Positions 9,736 to 20,396 of a stretch of 64,000 nucleotides of DNA are shown one piece after another; the first letter of the stretch is position 1; each line of letters starts with the position of its first letter. The DNA lies in the NCBI RefSeq assembly GCF_011045095.1, contig NZ_JAALDL010000012.1:62001-126000 (forward strand), in the 5' to 3' direction. This DNA is from Grimontia sedimenti. GTDB lineage: Bacteria; Pseudomonadota; Gammaproteobacteria; Enterobacterales; Vibrionaceae. Both the position numbers and the translations under genes were made by a program. The notes under the pieces are model-generated. The model was not told the origin of the DNA. It saw only the letters and a list, made by a program, of their open reading frames with translations, and searched no databases.

Positions 9736-11688
9736 TCATTTTTTCAGGTCAATGCGGTACAGTGCGAAGCCCACATCATCTGTGCCCACTTTCTCCATTG
9801 GGTACTGACCTTTGGCTTTTACGAAATCAGCTGCCTTGTCACTTGGTGAGGTCTCAAACACCACGTTTATATCAGCGTCGGTTTCGATTGGGGCAAACGA
9901 CCAGTTATTGTCAGCCGTTGGGGTAACCACACCTTTCTCTTTGGTCACGGCACTGATGTAGTTGGCAACCACGGTACGGTTTTCATCCGGTGAGGCGAAG
10001 GCGATGAAGTCATTACCTGTGCCCGGGAACTTTCCTAGATACGCGCGGTAGTTGTTGGTCGCAATCAAAAATGGCTGCGCCATATCAACGGGTTTACCGT
10101 TGAAGGTCAGGTTCTGGATACGCTCTGCATCCGCGTTGACCAGGTTGCAGTCACCGTCGTAACGTGCGGGCTGGGTGATATCGACTTGGTAGTTCACGCC
10201 ATCAATCACATCGAAATTGTAGGTGCGGAAGCCATCCCAGTTAATGAGTGATTGTTGCGCGTTGGATTGAGGGTCGATTTGATTAAACTGACCCGCGCTG
10301 CACTCCAGCCACTCTTTCACTTCTTTACCGGTCACTTTCAGTGTCACCAGCGTGTTTGGATAGAGGTAGAGATCCGCTGCATTTCGGAACGTCAGCTCGC
10401 CCGCTTCCACTTCGGTGAAGTTCGCTGGGTCATTCTTACGGCCACCGGCTTTGAACGGTGCCGCGGCTGACAGTACAGGAATGCCGTCCAGATCCGGGTC
10501 ACCCTGAATGAAGCGTTCGACGTAATCTTTCTGTGCCAGGTTAACGATCTGTACCGTTGGGTCGTCCTGCACCAGCGAAAGGAAGCTATACATCACGTCG
10601 TTAGCTTTACCGATAGGCTGATTAACGAAATCGCGGGTGCCCTTATGGTCATGCGCCAGTACTTTTCGCATTTCCATATCTGCAGCTGCCAGTGATTTGC
10701 CATCAAAAATAGGGCGCGATTCGCTTTGTACCGGCGTGACAACCCACTCATCGCCTTTCTTGTCGAGTTGCAGATCCATGATACCGACATGGCTGCCCCA
10801 GCGGCCCGGCATTACGGCAGCAACACCTTTGATGGTGCCTTTTTGGTTATCGACGCCTTTGATGTTGTCAAAGCCTTTGCCCGGGAATACCGCGTGAGAG
10901 TGGCCGAAGGCGATAGCATCGATACCTTCAACGTCGGCAAGGTAGTACACCGAGTTTTCAGCCATGGCTTTGTACTCGTCTTGCGACAGACCAGAGTGCG
11001 GCACAGCCACAATCACGTCTGCGCCTTTGGCTTTCATCTCAGGTACCAGCTTTTCAGCGCTGGCTTTGATGTCTTCGGCAATCACTTTGCCTTCAAGGTT
11101 CTTCTTGTCCCAAACCATGATTTGCGGCGGTACAAAACCGATATAACCGACTTTCACCAGATGAGCGTTGCCGTCGGTGTCTTTGAAGGTGTGCTCTTTG
11201 ATAATGTAAGGATTGAAGTAGTGCTTACCGGTGTTGGCATCAATCACGTTGGCGGAGATATAAGGGAATTTCGCGCCTTCCAGCGAGCGGTCGAGGAAGT
11301 CGAGTCCGTAGTTGAATTCGTGGTTACCGATGTTACCCACATCGTAGTTCAGCAGGTTCATTGCCTTGTAGACGGGGTGAACTTCGCCTTTCTCGATACC
11401 TTTCGCAGCCATGTAGTCACCCATCGGGCTGCCCTGTATTAGGTCACCATTATCGACCAATACGCTGTTTTCGACCTCTTCTTGTGCAGCCTTCACGAGC
11501 GTTGCAGTGCGCACCAGACCGATTTTTTCACTCGGCTTGTCCTTGTAGTAGTCGTAATCCATCACATTGGTGTGAATGTCGGTAGTCTCGATGATACGCA
11601 GTTTAATGGTGTCCGCCATTGCTGGGCCTGCCATGGTAAGCATACCGGTCAGTACAGCGATGGAAAGCGGACGGGCTGAAAGAGTCAT
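9736..11688 (-). CDS. cpdB: Periplasmic 2',3'-cyclic-nucleotide 2'-phosphodiesterase/3'-nucleotidase
   Basis: CpdB hydrolyses 2',3'-cyclic nucleotides and 3'-nucleotides in the periplasm so that nucleosides can be taken up. The 650-residue protein has a Sec signal peptide with likely cleavage after AMA (residue 25). The metallophosphatase motifs are intact: TTDIHTN (D37, H39), [27 protein letters not shown] and [10 protein letters not shown]. The C-terminal half is the 5'-nucleotidase-type substrate domain. GGGAG precedes the start codon. In this window the enzyme might also process adenosine 3',5'-bisphosphate-related nucleotides, but that would need export and is speculative. Confidence 0.96.
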   Translation of the reverse strand: MTLSARPLSIAVLTGMLTMAGPAMADTIKLRIIETTDIHTNVMDYDYYKDKPSEKIGLVRTATLVKAAQEEVENSVLVDNGDLIQGSPMGDYMAAKGIEKGEVHPVYKAMNLLNYDVGNIGNHEFNYGLDFLDRSLEGAKFPYISANVIDANTGKHYFNPYIIKEHTFKDTDGNAHLVKVGYIGFVPPQIMVWDKKNLEGKVIAEDIKASAEKLVPEMKAKGADVIVAVPHSGLSQDEYKAMAENSVYYLADVEGIDAIAFGHSHAVFPGKGFDNIKGVDNQKGTIKGVAAVMPGRWGSHVGIMDLQLDKKGDEWVVTPVQSESRPIFDGKSLAAADMEMRKVLAHDHKGTRDFVNQPIGKANDVMYSFLSLVQDDPTVQIVNLAQKDYVERFIQGDPDLDGIPVLSAAAPFKAGGRKNDPANFTEVEAGELTFRNAADLYLYPNTLVTLKVTGKEVKEWLECSAGQFNQIDPQSNAQQSLINWDGFRTYNFDVIDGVNYQVDITQPARYDGDCNLVNADAERIQNLTFNGKPVDMAQPFLIATNNYRAYLGKFPGTGNDFIAFASPDENRTVVANYISAVTKEKGVVTPTADNNWSFAPIETDADINVVFETSPSDKAADFVKAKGQYPMEKVGTDDVGFALYRIDLKK

Positions 11689-11901
11689 GATTATCTCCCA
11701 AGGACAGAAATGTGCCTGTATTTTGCATATCGACGACTAGGAATAGTTACATTTCATCTCTAACTGTGATCTATGGCTTGATTAAGTGATATGTAATCGA
11801 ATGCAGTGCTGGCGCGGCTTCGCGGCGGTTGGAGAAAATTTCGTCGCTATGAGAGTGAAGGTCTAATAGCCATAACGTTATAAAAAATGAATTTTTAGAA
11901 T

Positions 11902-11930
11902 TTCAAGTAATAACATCAACTCTCTATAGT
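11902..11930 (+). promoter_or_regulatory. Candidate promoter of the cysG operon
   Basis: TTCAAG (11902-11907), a 17-bp spacer and TATAGT (11925-11930) lie about 30 bp before cysG. The good -10 with a poor -35 would suit an activator-dependent (CysB) promoter, but no CysB site was identified. Confidence 0.35.
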
Positions 11931-11959
11931 GGCCTCAATGGATTGAAAGGGCTGACACT

Positions 11960-13381
11960 ATGGATTACTTGCCAATTTTCGCAAAGCTTGAAGGACGCGC
12001 TTGTCTGGTTGTCGGCGGCGGTGAAGTCGCATGGCGCAAAACGCGCATGCTGATGAAAGCCGGGGCGTCTGTCACCATCGTGGCGCCTGAAGCGGATCAC
12101 GAAGTTATTGAAGCGGCTGAAAATGGCGAGCTGGTGTGGCTGAAAGAAGGCTTTAAACCGGAGCACCTCGATAACGTGTTTCTGGTGATTGCCGCGACTG
12201 ATAACCCGCTGGTGAATGAGCTGGTTTCTAAAGCTGCCGACAAACGTCGCGTGCTGGCAAATGTGGTGGATGACACCCCGAAATGCAGCTTTATCGTTCC
12301 CTCTATTGTTGATCGCAGCCCAATTGTGATTGCGATTTCTTCTGCCGGTAAATCACCGGTGTTAGCAAGACTCATCCGAGAGAAACTCGAAACCCTTATC
12401 CCGTCGCACGTTGGCCGTATGGCAAAACTGGCCGGCGATTTCCGCGACACCTTAAAACAGAAAATCTCGACCCTGAACGGTCGCCGTAAATTCTGGGAAA
12501 TGGCGTTTGATGGCCGTTTTTCCTCACTGGTTGCTTCAGGTGACGAAGAGGGTGCCAAAGCAGAGCTTGAGCGACTGACTGACGGTGTTTCCTTGCAAGG
12601 TGAAGTGGCGTTGATTGGTGCTGGTCCGGGTGACCCAGGTCTTCTGACCCTGCGCGCGCTGCAACTGATGCAGCAAGCCGACGTGGTGCTTTATGACTAT
12701 CTGGTCTCTGACGAAATCATGGAGCTTTGTCGTCGTGATGCCGAGCTGATTTGTGTCGGCAAGCGAGCGAGCTATCACAGCGTATCGCAGGAAGAAACCA
12801 ACGCCATGTTGGTGAAGTATGCACAGAAGGGACACCGCGTGGTGCGTCTGAAAGGCGGGGACCCCTTCATGTTTGGCCGTGGCGGTGAAGAGCTACAAGT
12901 GCTGCAGGAAGCGGGCGTTCCGTTTCAGGTGGTTCCGGGCATTACTGCCGCAGCAGGTGCAACCGCTTATGCCGGTATTCCGCTGACACACCGCGATTAT
13001 GCACAAACAGCGATGTTCATTACCGGACACCTCAAGAAAGAAGATGACAGTTTCCGCTGGGCGACACTTGCGCGTGGTCGCCAGACGCTGGTGATTTACA
13101 TGGGTCTGATGAAAAGCGCCCATATTCAGCAGCAATTAATTCAGCATGGACGTGACCCGGAGACCCCGGTCGCAATCATAGAAAACGGCACGCGTACCAA
13201 TCAGAAAATCTATAAAGGCAAACTCAACGAGCTGGAGTCGCTGGCGGAAGGTGTAGGTTCCCCTGCATTGATCGTCGTCGGCGAAGTGGTGCAGCTCGCA
13301 GACCAGTTGAACTGGTACGGAAAGCAATCATTCGAAGCGGTAGGTGATGTTCGTGCACCATCCGTGGTTAATTTAGGCTAA
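11960..13381 (+). CDS. cysG: Siroheme synthase (multifunctional CysG)
   Basis: CysG turns uroporphyrinogen III into siroheme, the cofactor of sulfite reductase CysI. The 473-residue fusion has both halves. Residues 1-210 are the dehydrogenase/ferrochelatase part, with an NAD-binding [11 protein letters not shown] (G19-G21), D105, and S128 in [11 protein letters not shown]. Residues 215-460 are the SAM-dependent methyltransferase, with [12 protein letters not shown] near 220 and [16 protein letters not shown]. It leads a cysG-cysD-cysN-transporter-cysC cluster, so cofactor supply is coupled to sulfate activation. The 14-nt gap to cysD supports co-transcription. Confidence 0.97.
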   Translation: MDYLPIFAKLEGRACLVVGGGEVAWRKTRMLMKAGASVTIVAPEADHEVIEAAENGELVWLKEGFKPEHLDNVFLVIAATDNPLVNELVSKAADKRRVLANVVDDTPKCSFIVPSIVDRSPIVIAISSAGKSPVLARLIREKLETLIPSHVGRMAKLAGDFRDTLKQKISTLNGRRKFWEMAFDGRFSSLVASGDEEGAKAELERLTDGVSLQGEVALIGAGPGDPGLLTLRALQLMQQADVVLYDYLVSDEIMELCRRDAELICVGKRASYHSVSQEETNAMLVKYAQKGHRVVRLKGGDPFMFGRGGEELQVLQEAGVPFQVVPGITAAAGATAYAGIPLTHRDYAQTAMFITGHLKKEDDSFRWATLARGRQTLVIYMGLMKSAHIQQQLIQHGRDPETPVAIIENGTRTNQKIYKGKLNELESLAEGVGSPALIVVGEVVQLADQLNWYGKQSFEAVGDVRAPSVVNLG

Positions 13382-13395
13382 GGAAACAACATAGA

Positions 13396-14304
13396 ATGGA
13401 AGCCAAAACTCTTACCCACCTCAAACAGCTTGAGGCAGAAAGTATCCACATCATTCGTGAAGTGGCGGCGGAATTCGATAACCCGGTGATGATGTACTCC
13501 ATCGGTAAAGACAGTTCCGTGATGCTTCACCTGGCTCGTAAAGCCTTCTATCCGGGCAAGATCCCTTTCCCTCTTCTGCACGTCGACACTGACTGGAAGT
13601 TCAAGGAAATGATCAAGTTCCGCGATGAAACGGCGAAGAAATATGGCTTCGAACTTCTGGTACACAAAAACCCAGAAGGTCTGGCTGCGGGCATCAACCC
13701 GTTTGACCATGGTTCTTCCAAGCACACCGACATCATGAAAACCCAGGGTTTGAAGCAGGCGCTGAACAAATACGGTTTTGATGCAGCATTCGGCGGTGCG
13801 CGTCGTGACGAAGAGAAAAGCCGCGCGAAAGAGCGTGTTTACAGCTTCCGCGACAAGAACCACGTTTGGGATCCAAAGAACCAGCGCCCTGAGCTGTGGC
13901 ACACCTACAACGGTCAGGTGAACAAAGGCGAAAGCATCCGCGTGTTCCCGCTATCGAACTGGACCGAGCTTGATATCTGGCAATACATCTACCTCGAAGG
14001 AATCGATATCGTGCCGCTGTACTTGTCTGATGTGCGCCCCGTGGTGGAACGTGACGGCATGCTGATCATGGTTGATGACGACCGTATGAAGCTGCAGGAA
14101 GGCGAGGAGATTGAACACAAGAGCGTTCGCTTCCGCACCCTGGGTTGTTACCCACTGACCGGTGCTGTGGAATCGGAAGCCAACACCCTGCCGGGCATTA
14201 TTGAAGAGATGCTGGTGGCGACCTCGAGTGAGCGTCAGGGACGTGCGATCGACCACGATCAGTCCGCCTCCATGGAATTGAAGAAACGTCAGGGATATTT
14301 CTAA
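13396..14304 (+). CDS. cysD: Sulfate adenylyltransferase subunit 2
   Basis: CysD is the catalytic ATP-pyrophosphatase-type subunit of ATP sulfurylase; with CysN it makes APS from sulfate and ATP. At 302 residues it is the same length as E. coli CysD. The PP-loop [10 protein letters not shown] (residues 34-43), [16 protein letters not shown] and the conserved [13 protein letters not shown] are visible. The gene follows cysG after 14 nt and precedes cysN by 10 nt. A GG-rich site (AGGA at the cysG stop) serves as its ribosome site. Confidence 0.97.
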   Translation: MEAKTLTHLKQLEAESIHIIREVAAEFDNPVMMYSIGKDSSVMLHLARKAFYPGKIPFPLLHVDTDWKFKEMIKFRDETAKKYGFELLVHKNPEGLAAGINPFDHGSSKHTDIMKTQGLKQALNKYGFDAAFGGARRDEEKSRAKERVYSFRDKNHVWDPKNQRPELWHTYNGQVNKGESIRVFPLSNWTELDIWQYIYLEGIDIVPLYLSDVRPVVERDGMLIMVDDDRMKLQEGEEIEHKSVRFRTLGCYPLTGAVESEANTLPGIIEEMLVATSSERQGRAIDHDQSASMELKKRQGYF

Positions 14305-14314
14305 GGGATTAAAC

Positions 14315-15748
14315 ATGAATAGTGCTATTGAACAACAAGTGGCCGAGCTGGGTATCGAGGCCTATCTGGACCAACATCAGAACAAATCCCTGCTGCGTTT
14401 TCTGACTTGTGGCTCGGTGGATGACGGCAAAAGTACATTGATCGGCCGCCTGCTGCATGACTCTAAGCAAATTTATGAAGATCAGCTGGCAGCGATCCAT
14501 GCAGACAGCCAGAAAGTGGGCACCACTGGTGAAAAACCGGATCTGGCGCTGTTGGTAGATGGTCTGGCCGCTGAGCGCGAGCAGGGCATCACCATAGACG
14601 TGGCATATCGCTACTTCTCGACCAAAAAACGTAAGTTCATCATCGCGGATACTCCGGGACATGAGCAGTACACCCGTAACATGGCGACCGGTGCATCGAC
14701 CTGTGATCTGGCGGTTATCCTGATTGATGCACGTAAAGGCGTATTGGATCAAACCCGTCGTCACTCGTTTATCGCGAGCTCGCTGGGCATCCGCCACTTT
14801 GTGGTTGCGGTGAACAAAATGGATCTGGTGGATTTCGATCAGGCACGTTTTGAAAGCATCCGTGATGATTACCTGGCGTTTGCTGAAAAGCTGAATGCGG
14901 ACATCGACATCAAACTGGTGCCACTGTCAGCGCTGGAAGGCGACAACGTGGTAGACCGCAGCCCAAGCACCCCTTGGTATGACGGCGAGACCCTGCTGAC
15001 CTTGCTGGAAGACGTAAACGTGACTGCGGAGAAAGATAACGGTGCATTCCGTTTCCCAGTGCAGTACGTGAACCGTCCAAACCTCGACTTCCGTGGTTTC
15101 TCCGGCACTATCTCTGGTGGTGAAGTGCGCCCAGGTGATGAAATCAAAGTGCTGCCATCAGGTAAAACCTCGACAGTTGCGCGTATCGTGACTTTTGATG
15201 GCGACCTTGATTACGCACACGCAGGTCAGGCCGTAACTATTACCCTGACTGATGAAATCGACATCAGCCGCGGTGATTTGATTGTGCCGGCTGCTGATAC
15301 CCAGCAAGCGACCAACAAACTGGCTGCACGTGTCGTTTGGATGGCGGAGCAACCACTGGAAGTGGGTCGTCAGTACGATGTTAAAGTCGCGGGCAAGAAA
15401 ACCGTGGGTGCTGTGAGCAAAATCCGCCATCAGGTGGACATTAACTCGCTGGAAACGTTCGACACTGAAAGCCTGCCACTGAACGGTATCGCTGAATGTG
15501 AGTTGGAATTGACCGAATCTGTGCCGCTCGACGTTTACACTGATTGCGCCGACACCGGTGGCTTCATCCTGATTGATCGCCTGACCAACGTAACCGTGGG
15601 TGCAGGTATGATCAGCGAGCTGCTCGAAGACAGCGTTGCCCAAACTTCAGGTACTGACATCTCTGCGTTTGAGGTTGAACTCAACGCGCTGATCCGCAAG
15701 CACTTCCCACACTGGAATGCACGCGACATCAGTAAGCTGTTGGGGTAA
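14315..15748 (+). CDS. cysN: Sulfate adenylyltransferase subunit 1 (GTPase)
   Basis: CysN is the regulatory GTPase of ATP sulfurylase; its GTP hydrolysis drives the unfavourable formation of APS. The 477-residue protein has the elongation-factor-type G motifs GSVDDGKS (33-40), DTPGHEQ (from 112) and NKMD (167-170), followed by EF-Tu-like beta-barrel domains. There is no fused APS kinase domain, in keeping with the separate cysC downstream. Only five bases separate its stop from the following transporter gene. Confidence 0.97.
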   Translation: MNSAIEQQVAELGIEAYLDQHQNKSLLRFLTCGSVDDGKSTLIGRLLHDSKQIYEDQLAAIHADSQKVGTTGEKPDLALLVDGLAAEREQGITIDVAYRYFSTKKRKFIIADTPGHEQYTRNMATGASTCDLAVILIDARKGVLDQTRRHSFIASSLGIRHFVVAVNKMDLVDFDQARFESIRDDYLAFAEKLNADIDIKLVPLSALEGDNVVDRSPSTPWYDGETLLTLLEDVNVTAEKDNGAFRFPVQYVNRPNLDFRGFSGTISGGEVRPGDEIKVLPSGKTSTVARIVTFDGDLDYAHAGQAVTITLTDEIDISRGDLIVPAADTQQATNKLAARVVWMAEQPLEVGRQYDVKVAGKKTVGAVSKIRHQVDINSLETFDTESLPLNGIAECELELTESVPLDVYTDCADTGGFILIDRLTNVTVGAGMISELLEDSVAQTSGTDISAFEVELNALIRKHFPHWNARDISKLLG

Positions 15749-15753
15749 TTCCA

Positions 15754-17480
15754 ATGAGCTGGGATCAGTCTCTGGTATTGGGATTGCTGCTGGCGATTGT
15801 GGCAGGTTTGGTGTTTACCAAAATCAAACCTGCCGTACTTTTCGCAGGCGCAGCTTTCGTTGCATTTCAATCCGGACTGGTATCGGTGGAAGCGATGGCA
15901 GGGAACTTCACCAACAGTTCCCTGTTAACGCTGGTACTCCTCATCCTTGCCTCTGCGGCACTGGAAAAACACGTTTGGTCAGTTGGGTCAGCGGGCAACT
16001 TGCCTGCGGCCGTTTAGGAACTGTCGTCGCTAAGTTAGGTGTTTCGACCGCGTTTCTAAGCTCTTTTACCAACAACACCGCTGTCGTGGTTTCCCTGATT
16101 GGTGCGGTGAAACGTAACCGCCGTCATGCGCCATCACGACTGCTGATTCCTCTTTCTTACGCTGCCATTCTTGGCGGCACCCTTACCCTGATAGGCACCT
16201 CGACAAACCTCATCATCAACAGCTTTGTTGAAAGCGCGGGTTTGCCTGCCTTGAGCTTCTTTGCGCCCTCGACCATTGGTCTTGCCGTATTGGCTGGCGG
16301 TCTTCTGGTGTTGATTCCATTTTGTTATCTCCTTCCTAACTATGACGACGACAGCGATGACGATTTGCCATACGTACTGGAAGCAGAAGTCAAAAGGGGC
16401 TCGCCATTAGCGGGTAAAACCGTGTCTGAAAATGGACTGCGTGCGCTTCGCCGTTTGTATCTGGCGGAAATCGTACGCGATGGTGAGCTGATCGCCCCGG
16501 TTTGCCCGGATACTGTGATGCGCGAAGGGGACAAGCTTCAGTTCTGTGGCGACGTGGAAAGTGTGGCAACCTTGCAGGAAATCGAAGGTTTAGCGCTGTT
16601 TGGTCAGCATCACATCAACGGACAGAATCTTCTTGAAGTGGTGGTGAGCCACAGTGCATCGATTCTGGGTAAGACGCTGAAAGAGGCCAAATTCCGTGAA
16701 AACTTTGATGCGGTCGTCGTCGCTATCCGCCGCGGTCATGAAAAGCTCGAAGGCGGTTTAGGCAATATTACCCTGCTTGCCGGTGACACTTTGGTGATTG
16801 TCCCTGGTAAAGGGTTTGCGAAAGAACAACAACGCATGCAGCGCGAATTCGTGCTGGTGAATGGTTTGGACTCCAGCGCGCGCCTCGATAGCAAAATGAG
16901 CACTTGGGTGCTGGCTGGTTTTGCCGCGGTAATTGGTTCCGCTTTGATGGAGTGGATGCCACTGCTGAATGGTTTGGCTGCCTATCTGACCGTGCTTTTG
17001 CTGACAGGTGTCGTGAATCTGGTGGAGCTGAAACGCCGCTTCCCGGTTGAGATCGTGGTGATTGTCGGCAGTGCGCTAAGTCTTGCGCAGTTGATGATTG
17101 AGTCTGGGCTTTCTGAGCAAATGGGTGAGCTGTTTATCTACTGGTTTAATGGCTGGGGCGTTTATGGCGCGCTGATTGCAACCTATTTGCTAACGCTGGT
17201 GTTAACGGAGCTTGTGACCAACAATGCCGCGGCCGCACTGTCATTTCCGATCGGATATAGCCTCGCTCTCGGATATGGCGTAGATCCGATGCCGTTTATT
17301 ATGGCAGTCTTGTTTGGTGCCAGTGCGAGCTTTATTTCGCCATATGGTTACCAGACTAACCTTCTGGTCTACAGTGTGGGTAATTATCAGTTAACGGATT
17401 ACCTGCGGATTGGATTGCCGTTGTCGTTGGTGTACTCCGCATTGGTGTTGGGTCTTATCCCTCTGTTTTTTCCATTTTAA
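15754..17480 (+). pseudogene. SLC13-type anion permease with RCK_C domains, frameshifted
   Basis: The first frame reads MSWDQSLVLGLLL... and stops at 16017. The family sequence continues in the -1 frame from about 15966 to 17480. One added A in the A5 run at 15965-15969 would restore AALEKTRLVSWVSGQL and give a 575-residue protein. That protein would have about ten membrane spans split by two TrkA_C/RCK_C domains (roughly residues 205-375), SSFTNNTAVVVS in the first half and TNNAAAALSFPI in the second. These features fit SLC13/DASS anion symporters found beside cysND in Vibrionaceae. Sulfate uptake is inferred from the operon. The lesion may be real or an assembly error; the rest of the frame shows no decay. 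Confidence 0.8.
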
Positions 17481-17531
17481 TCACCTCAAAGGCCAATAGA
17501 GCCTGAGATGAGGTCAACAAAGGATTGAGTT

Positions 17532-18152
17532 ATGAGTGCAGCGGATACGCCGCATCCGGATGAAAACGTCGTTTGGCATAAACACGTTATCGACAAACAA
17601 TACCGCGCAGAACAGAAAAAACAGCGTCCGGCGCTGCTTTGGTTTACCGGCCTTTCAGGCTCTGGCAAGTCCACCGTGGCTGGCGCGCTGGAAAGCAAAC
17701 TCGCGCAGATGGGCTATCACACCTATTTGCTGGATGGTGACAACGTACGTCACGGTCTTTGCCGTGATCTGGGCTTTTCCGATCACGACCGCCGCGAGAA
17801 CATCCGCCGTGTGGGTGAAGTTGCGAAACTGATGACAGATGCGGGTTTGATTGTCTTCTCCGCGTTTATCTCTCCGTTCCGCGAAGAGCGCCAATTAGTG
17901 CGTGAGCTTCTCCCAGACGGTGAGTTCTTCGAAGTGTTTGTGGATACGCCACTGGAAGTGTGTGAATCACGCGACCCGAAAGGCCTCTACAAAAAAGCCC
18001 GTGCGGGTGAGATCAAAGCCTTCACTGGTATAAGCTCTGCGTACGAAGCGCCAGAAGCACCGGAAGTGCATCTTCATACTGACGAGCATTCGGTTGAAGC
18101 TTTGGTGGATCAGTGTATTGCATCACTGCGCCAGGCAGGCATTATCGGCTGA
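17532..18152 (+). CDS. cysC: Adenylylsulfate (APS) kinase
   Basis: CysC phosphorylates APS to PAPS, the substrate of CysH. The 206-residue protein has Walker A GLSGSGKS (40-47), [27 protein letters not shown] and [10 protein letters not shown]. The start follows AAAGGA. It ends the cysG-D-N-transporter-C cluster 51 nt after the transporter and is closed by a strong terminator. Confidence 0.97.
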   Translation: MSAADTPHPDENVVWHKHVIDKQYRAEQKKQRPALLWFTGLSGSGKSTVAGALESKLAQMGYHTYLLDGDNVRHGLCRDLGFSDHDRRENIRRVGEVAKLMTDAGLIVFSAFISPFREERQLVRELLPDGEFFEVFVDTPLEVCESRDPKGLYKKARAGEIKAFTGISSAYEAPEAPEVHLHTDEHSVEALVDQCIASLRQAGIIG

Positions 18153-18175
18153 CTTTGATAGGTGCTGAAAAATGA

Positions 18176-18205
18176 AAAACGGCTGGGATTTCCCGGCCGT
18201 TTTTG
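18176..18205. terminator. Bidirectional intrinsic terminator after cysC
   Basis: ACGGCTGGG/CCCGGCCGT (18179-18187 and 18192-18200) forms a 9-bp stem with one wobble pair, an ATTT loop, and A- and T-runs on either side. It separates cysC (+) from the convergent gene at 18248. Confidence 0.9.
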
Positions 18206-18247
18206 TTTTTAGCCTTTCAGTGCTTCATCCCCAAAACAGGGGGGAGA

Positions 18248-19165
18248 TCAGGCTTTCTCGTTGACGGTGGATCCTACATCGCTCTCTACCACAAATGCTT
18301 TGGAAAGCAGCGCCATCAGGGCATCGAGATATTCAGGATGCGCTTTTTGACCCACGAGTTTTGCCAACTCATTGCCTGTTGGGCTGAAACGGTAGTAATA
18401 AATCCGGATGCCTTTTCGCAGCGGTGTCAGCATAAAGGTTTTGTTTTGTCCTATCAGCGGGAAGGAAGCCGGCGGCTCAAGCAGACCGGATTCCAATTCG
18501 GTTCTCAATATGAGTCCCAAATCCATCAACAACATCAGATCCGTGAATGGCAATTTGAAATTCCCCAACGCCAAACGCTCAGCAATATCCGGTTTGAAAT
18601 AGCGCTTCATGCCATCTTCCGGTTTTCTAAACCCCGTAATCAGCTTGTTGCTGCCATCGCTGCCGAAGGTACAGGCTAAAGCGCAAGCACGTTGAAGAGC
18701 TTGTGCTTCGCGCTGTGTCATGGTTTCCAGCAATGACAGGGCTTTTAGCGAAGTGCTGCCGGGTTTAATGATTTCCTGTTTTAGGATCCGTGCCCACAGG
18801 TTTTGCATACCATCGCCATAGATGGTTTTTGCCATTTCAAAGAAACGGTACAGCCAGTCCGGATCGGGTGAGCTCGCCGTTTCATCGCGACAAAGATCGT
18901 TACAGATCTTGATGATTTGCTCGAGGTTTTCCTGCTGCTTTTGTTTGATCTCAAGCTGGCGGAAAGCAGCTCGGGTAGTCAGGGTGTCGTGTTCAATATC
19001 GTGCAACTTTGCATCAATGTGGTGAGCAGCAGCAATGGCGGCCAGACGATGCTGACTGGATTTAATGTGGTTCTCCTGCTGGCTTTGTGACTTTTCGCCA
19101 CGCTTCGGGTTCTCTTTTTCGACACTCTCGGCGTCAATCACGACTGGTTTGTTTGGTTCGGCCAT
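18248..19165 (-). CDS. TIGR03899-like (DUF2806-related) protein of unknown function
   Basis: This 305-residue protein has no signal peptide or membrane span. The first 90 residues are highly charged and probably helical/coiled coil (EIKQKQQENLEQIIKICN). The central block (DGMQNLWARILKQEIIKPGS followed by LKALSLLE) is the recognisable signature of the TIGR03899/DUF2806 group. The last third is a predicted soluble alpha/beta region. No function is known for the family. It is a single-gene unit on the minus strand, convergent with cysC. Confidence 0.6.
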   Translation of the reverse strand: MAEPNKPVVIDAESVEKENPKRGEKSQSQQENHIKSSQHRLAAIAAAHHIDAKLHDIEHDTLTTRAAFRQLEIKQKQQENLEQIIKICNDLCRDETASSPDPDWLYRFFEMAKTIYGDGMQNLWARILKQEIIKPGSTSLKALSLLETMTQREAQALQRACALACTFGSDGSNKLITGFRKPEDGMKRYFKPDIAERLALGNFKLPFTDLMLLMDLGLILRTELESGLLEPPASFPLIGQNKTFMLTPLRKGIRIYYYRFSPTGNELAKLVGQKAHPEYLDALMALLSKAFVVESDVGSTVNEKA

Positions 19166-19295
19166 GCTGTTCCCGCTTTGAACACGTTAAGGTAATGTTT
19201 TCGCGATGGTTTGGCGCAAATCGTGTGCAATCAACTATGTTAAAATTAAATTAAATTTGTTAACATTTATCCATGTCATGGAAGCGAAAGGAGGA

Positions 19296-19394
19296 ATGAT
19301 TGCTGTGAAGAAGTTCAAGTTGAATTCAGTCAATATCCTGCTTGTCGTGTTTTATATTGCCACGCTGCTCTATCTTTCTCAGTTTATCGGCTAA
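19296..19394 (+). CDS. Possible small membrane protein (29-32 aa)
   Basis: A strong ribosome site AAAGGAGG (19287-19294) precedes a very short frame. ATG 19296 lies almost on top of that site, so GTG 19305, 10 nt away, is the more likely start and would give 29 residues. The product is a short basic N-terminus (KKFKLNS) and one hydrophobic helix (VNILLVVFYIATLLYLSQFI), typical of single-span small proteins. A strong terminator follows 17 nt after the stop. Strong ribosome site, helix and terminator together make it plausible; no homologue is recognised. Confidence 0.42.
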   Translation: MIAVKKFKLNSVNILLVVFYIATLLYLSQFIG

Positions 19395-19410
19395 TTTCCG
19401 CGAAACATTA

Positions 19411-19438
19411 AAAAAACCCGCTTTAAGCGGGTTTTTTC
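19411..19438. terminator. Bidirectional intrinsic terminator
   Basis: AAAAAACCCGCT/AGCGGGTTTTTT forms a 12-bp stem with a 3-nt loop, followed by CAT. It ends the small ORF (+) and ytfJ (-). Confidence 0.92.
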
Positions 19439-19458
19439 ATTTCAGGCAGTGAGCAAGA

Positions 19459-20013
19459 TCACTTCATGAGCTTATTCACTAAATCAATCACTTGAGTGAT
19501 CTCAGCCTCATTCAGAGCGCCTTCTTTAACAAAGCGGACGGTGCCTTCGGCATCTAGCAGCACGATGGCTGAGCTCTCTTCCTGAAGTCTCCATGCGCCA
19601 GCAACAGCGCCGTTTTTATCCAACACAATGGATGACCAGCTGAATTCTTTTTTGCTGTCTTCTGCTGAAGATTTCACAAAACCACCGGTTCCCCAGATGG
19701 CATCATCTTGGTTGATGATGGTGGTAGTTTGGTATTGTTCTCTAGGAAAATCAGCCGCTTTGATTGCTTCAATCAGAGGAGCATTCATTTCTTTTGACCT
19801 GCTTCGGCCAGCTATCGCCTGAATGATGCGGACTTTACCTGTGAGATCGGCGCTGTTCCAAGTCTGATAATTGACACTGTCGCCATTCAGGGTGAGTTCG
19901 CCATGTTTTTCAACGGAGACCGAAGGCAGCGCCTGACCGTTTGAGAGGTTGTGAGCCGAGGCAAAGGTGGAGATGAGAGCAGTCGCCAAGGCCAGAGTTT
20001 TAATACGACGCAT
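19459..20013 (-). CDS. ytfJ: YtfJ-family periplasmic protein
   Basis: The start at 20013 gives 184 residues, the length of E. coli YtfJ; a start at 20034 would add 7. A Sec signal peptide ends at about residue 20 (TFASA). The mature protein has a thioredoxin-like fold signature but no CxxC. Conserved stretches include GKVRIIQAIAGRSRSKEMNAPL and TTTIINQDDAIWGTGGFV. The function is not established. The ytfJ-ytfK-msrA-tamA-tamB order matches the ytf region of enterobacteria. Confidence 0.9.
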   Translation of the reverse strand: MRRIKTLALATALISTFASAHNLSNGQALPSVSVEKHGELTLNGDSVNYQTWNSADLTGKVRIIQAIAGRSRSKEMNAPLIEAIKAADFPREQYQTTTIINQDDAIWGTGGFVKSSAEDSKKEFSWSSIVLDKNGAVAGAWRLQEESSAIVLLDAEGTVRFVKEGALNEAEITQVIDLVNKLMK

Positions 20014-20396
20014 GAGAGATTGTTTCCTGTTCATTGATATTTAGTTTTTATGCGTAAGCCCACTGAATTTGTTCAGTTTTAAGGCTACGTTAATCAATAT
20101 AGCCGATACAGGATGTGAGCCCGAATCAATAACTGGCCTTACCACTCAAATTTCGACATTGGATCGCTATCTCTTTGAATCTTTTTTAAGACGCTGTGTC
20201 GTATATTTGCCATGTGAAAATTTTTGTCTACGCTTAGTTCGGTGGGGGAAACCTGAGTCCATTGTGTTGTCAAAGTTGTTATGGCCACTGCCCCGAACAC
20301 TTGGCATTTAGATTGCATCGTACAAATGTCAGCCAATCCTGAACGGAATGGCGTGCAATGCAGGTCTTTTATCATTGGCATGGAAGGAGTTCATCA
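20014..20396. other. Intergenic region between divergent ytfJ and ytfK
   Basis: This 383-bp stretch holds no convincing gene. It must contain the ytfJ and ytfK promoters. The only clear signal is the ytfK ribosome site AAGGAG (20384-20389). Short frames on both strands lack ribosome sites and coding character. Confidence 0.5.

Noticed and set aside
15961-15975. Programmed -1 frameshift in the SLC13 gene
   Set aside because: The run is only GGAAAAAC and does not form a standard X-XXY-YYZ slippery heptamer in the zero frame; no stimulatory stem was seen, and other frameshifts in the window have the same one-base character.
8301-20340. Shared 13-mer GTACAAATGTCAG upstream of fklB/ytfB and upstream of ytfK
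   Set aside because: In 64 kb many chance 13-base matches are expected; flanking bases do not match.
20139-20381. An 80-codon minus-strand frame between ytfJ and ytfK
   Set aside because: No ribosome site, no recognisable domain, and it overlaps the ytfK promoter region.
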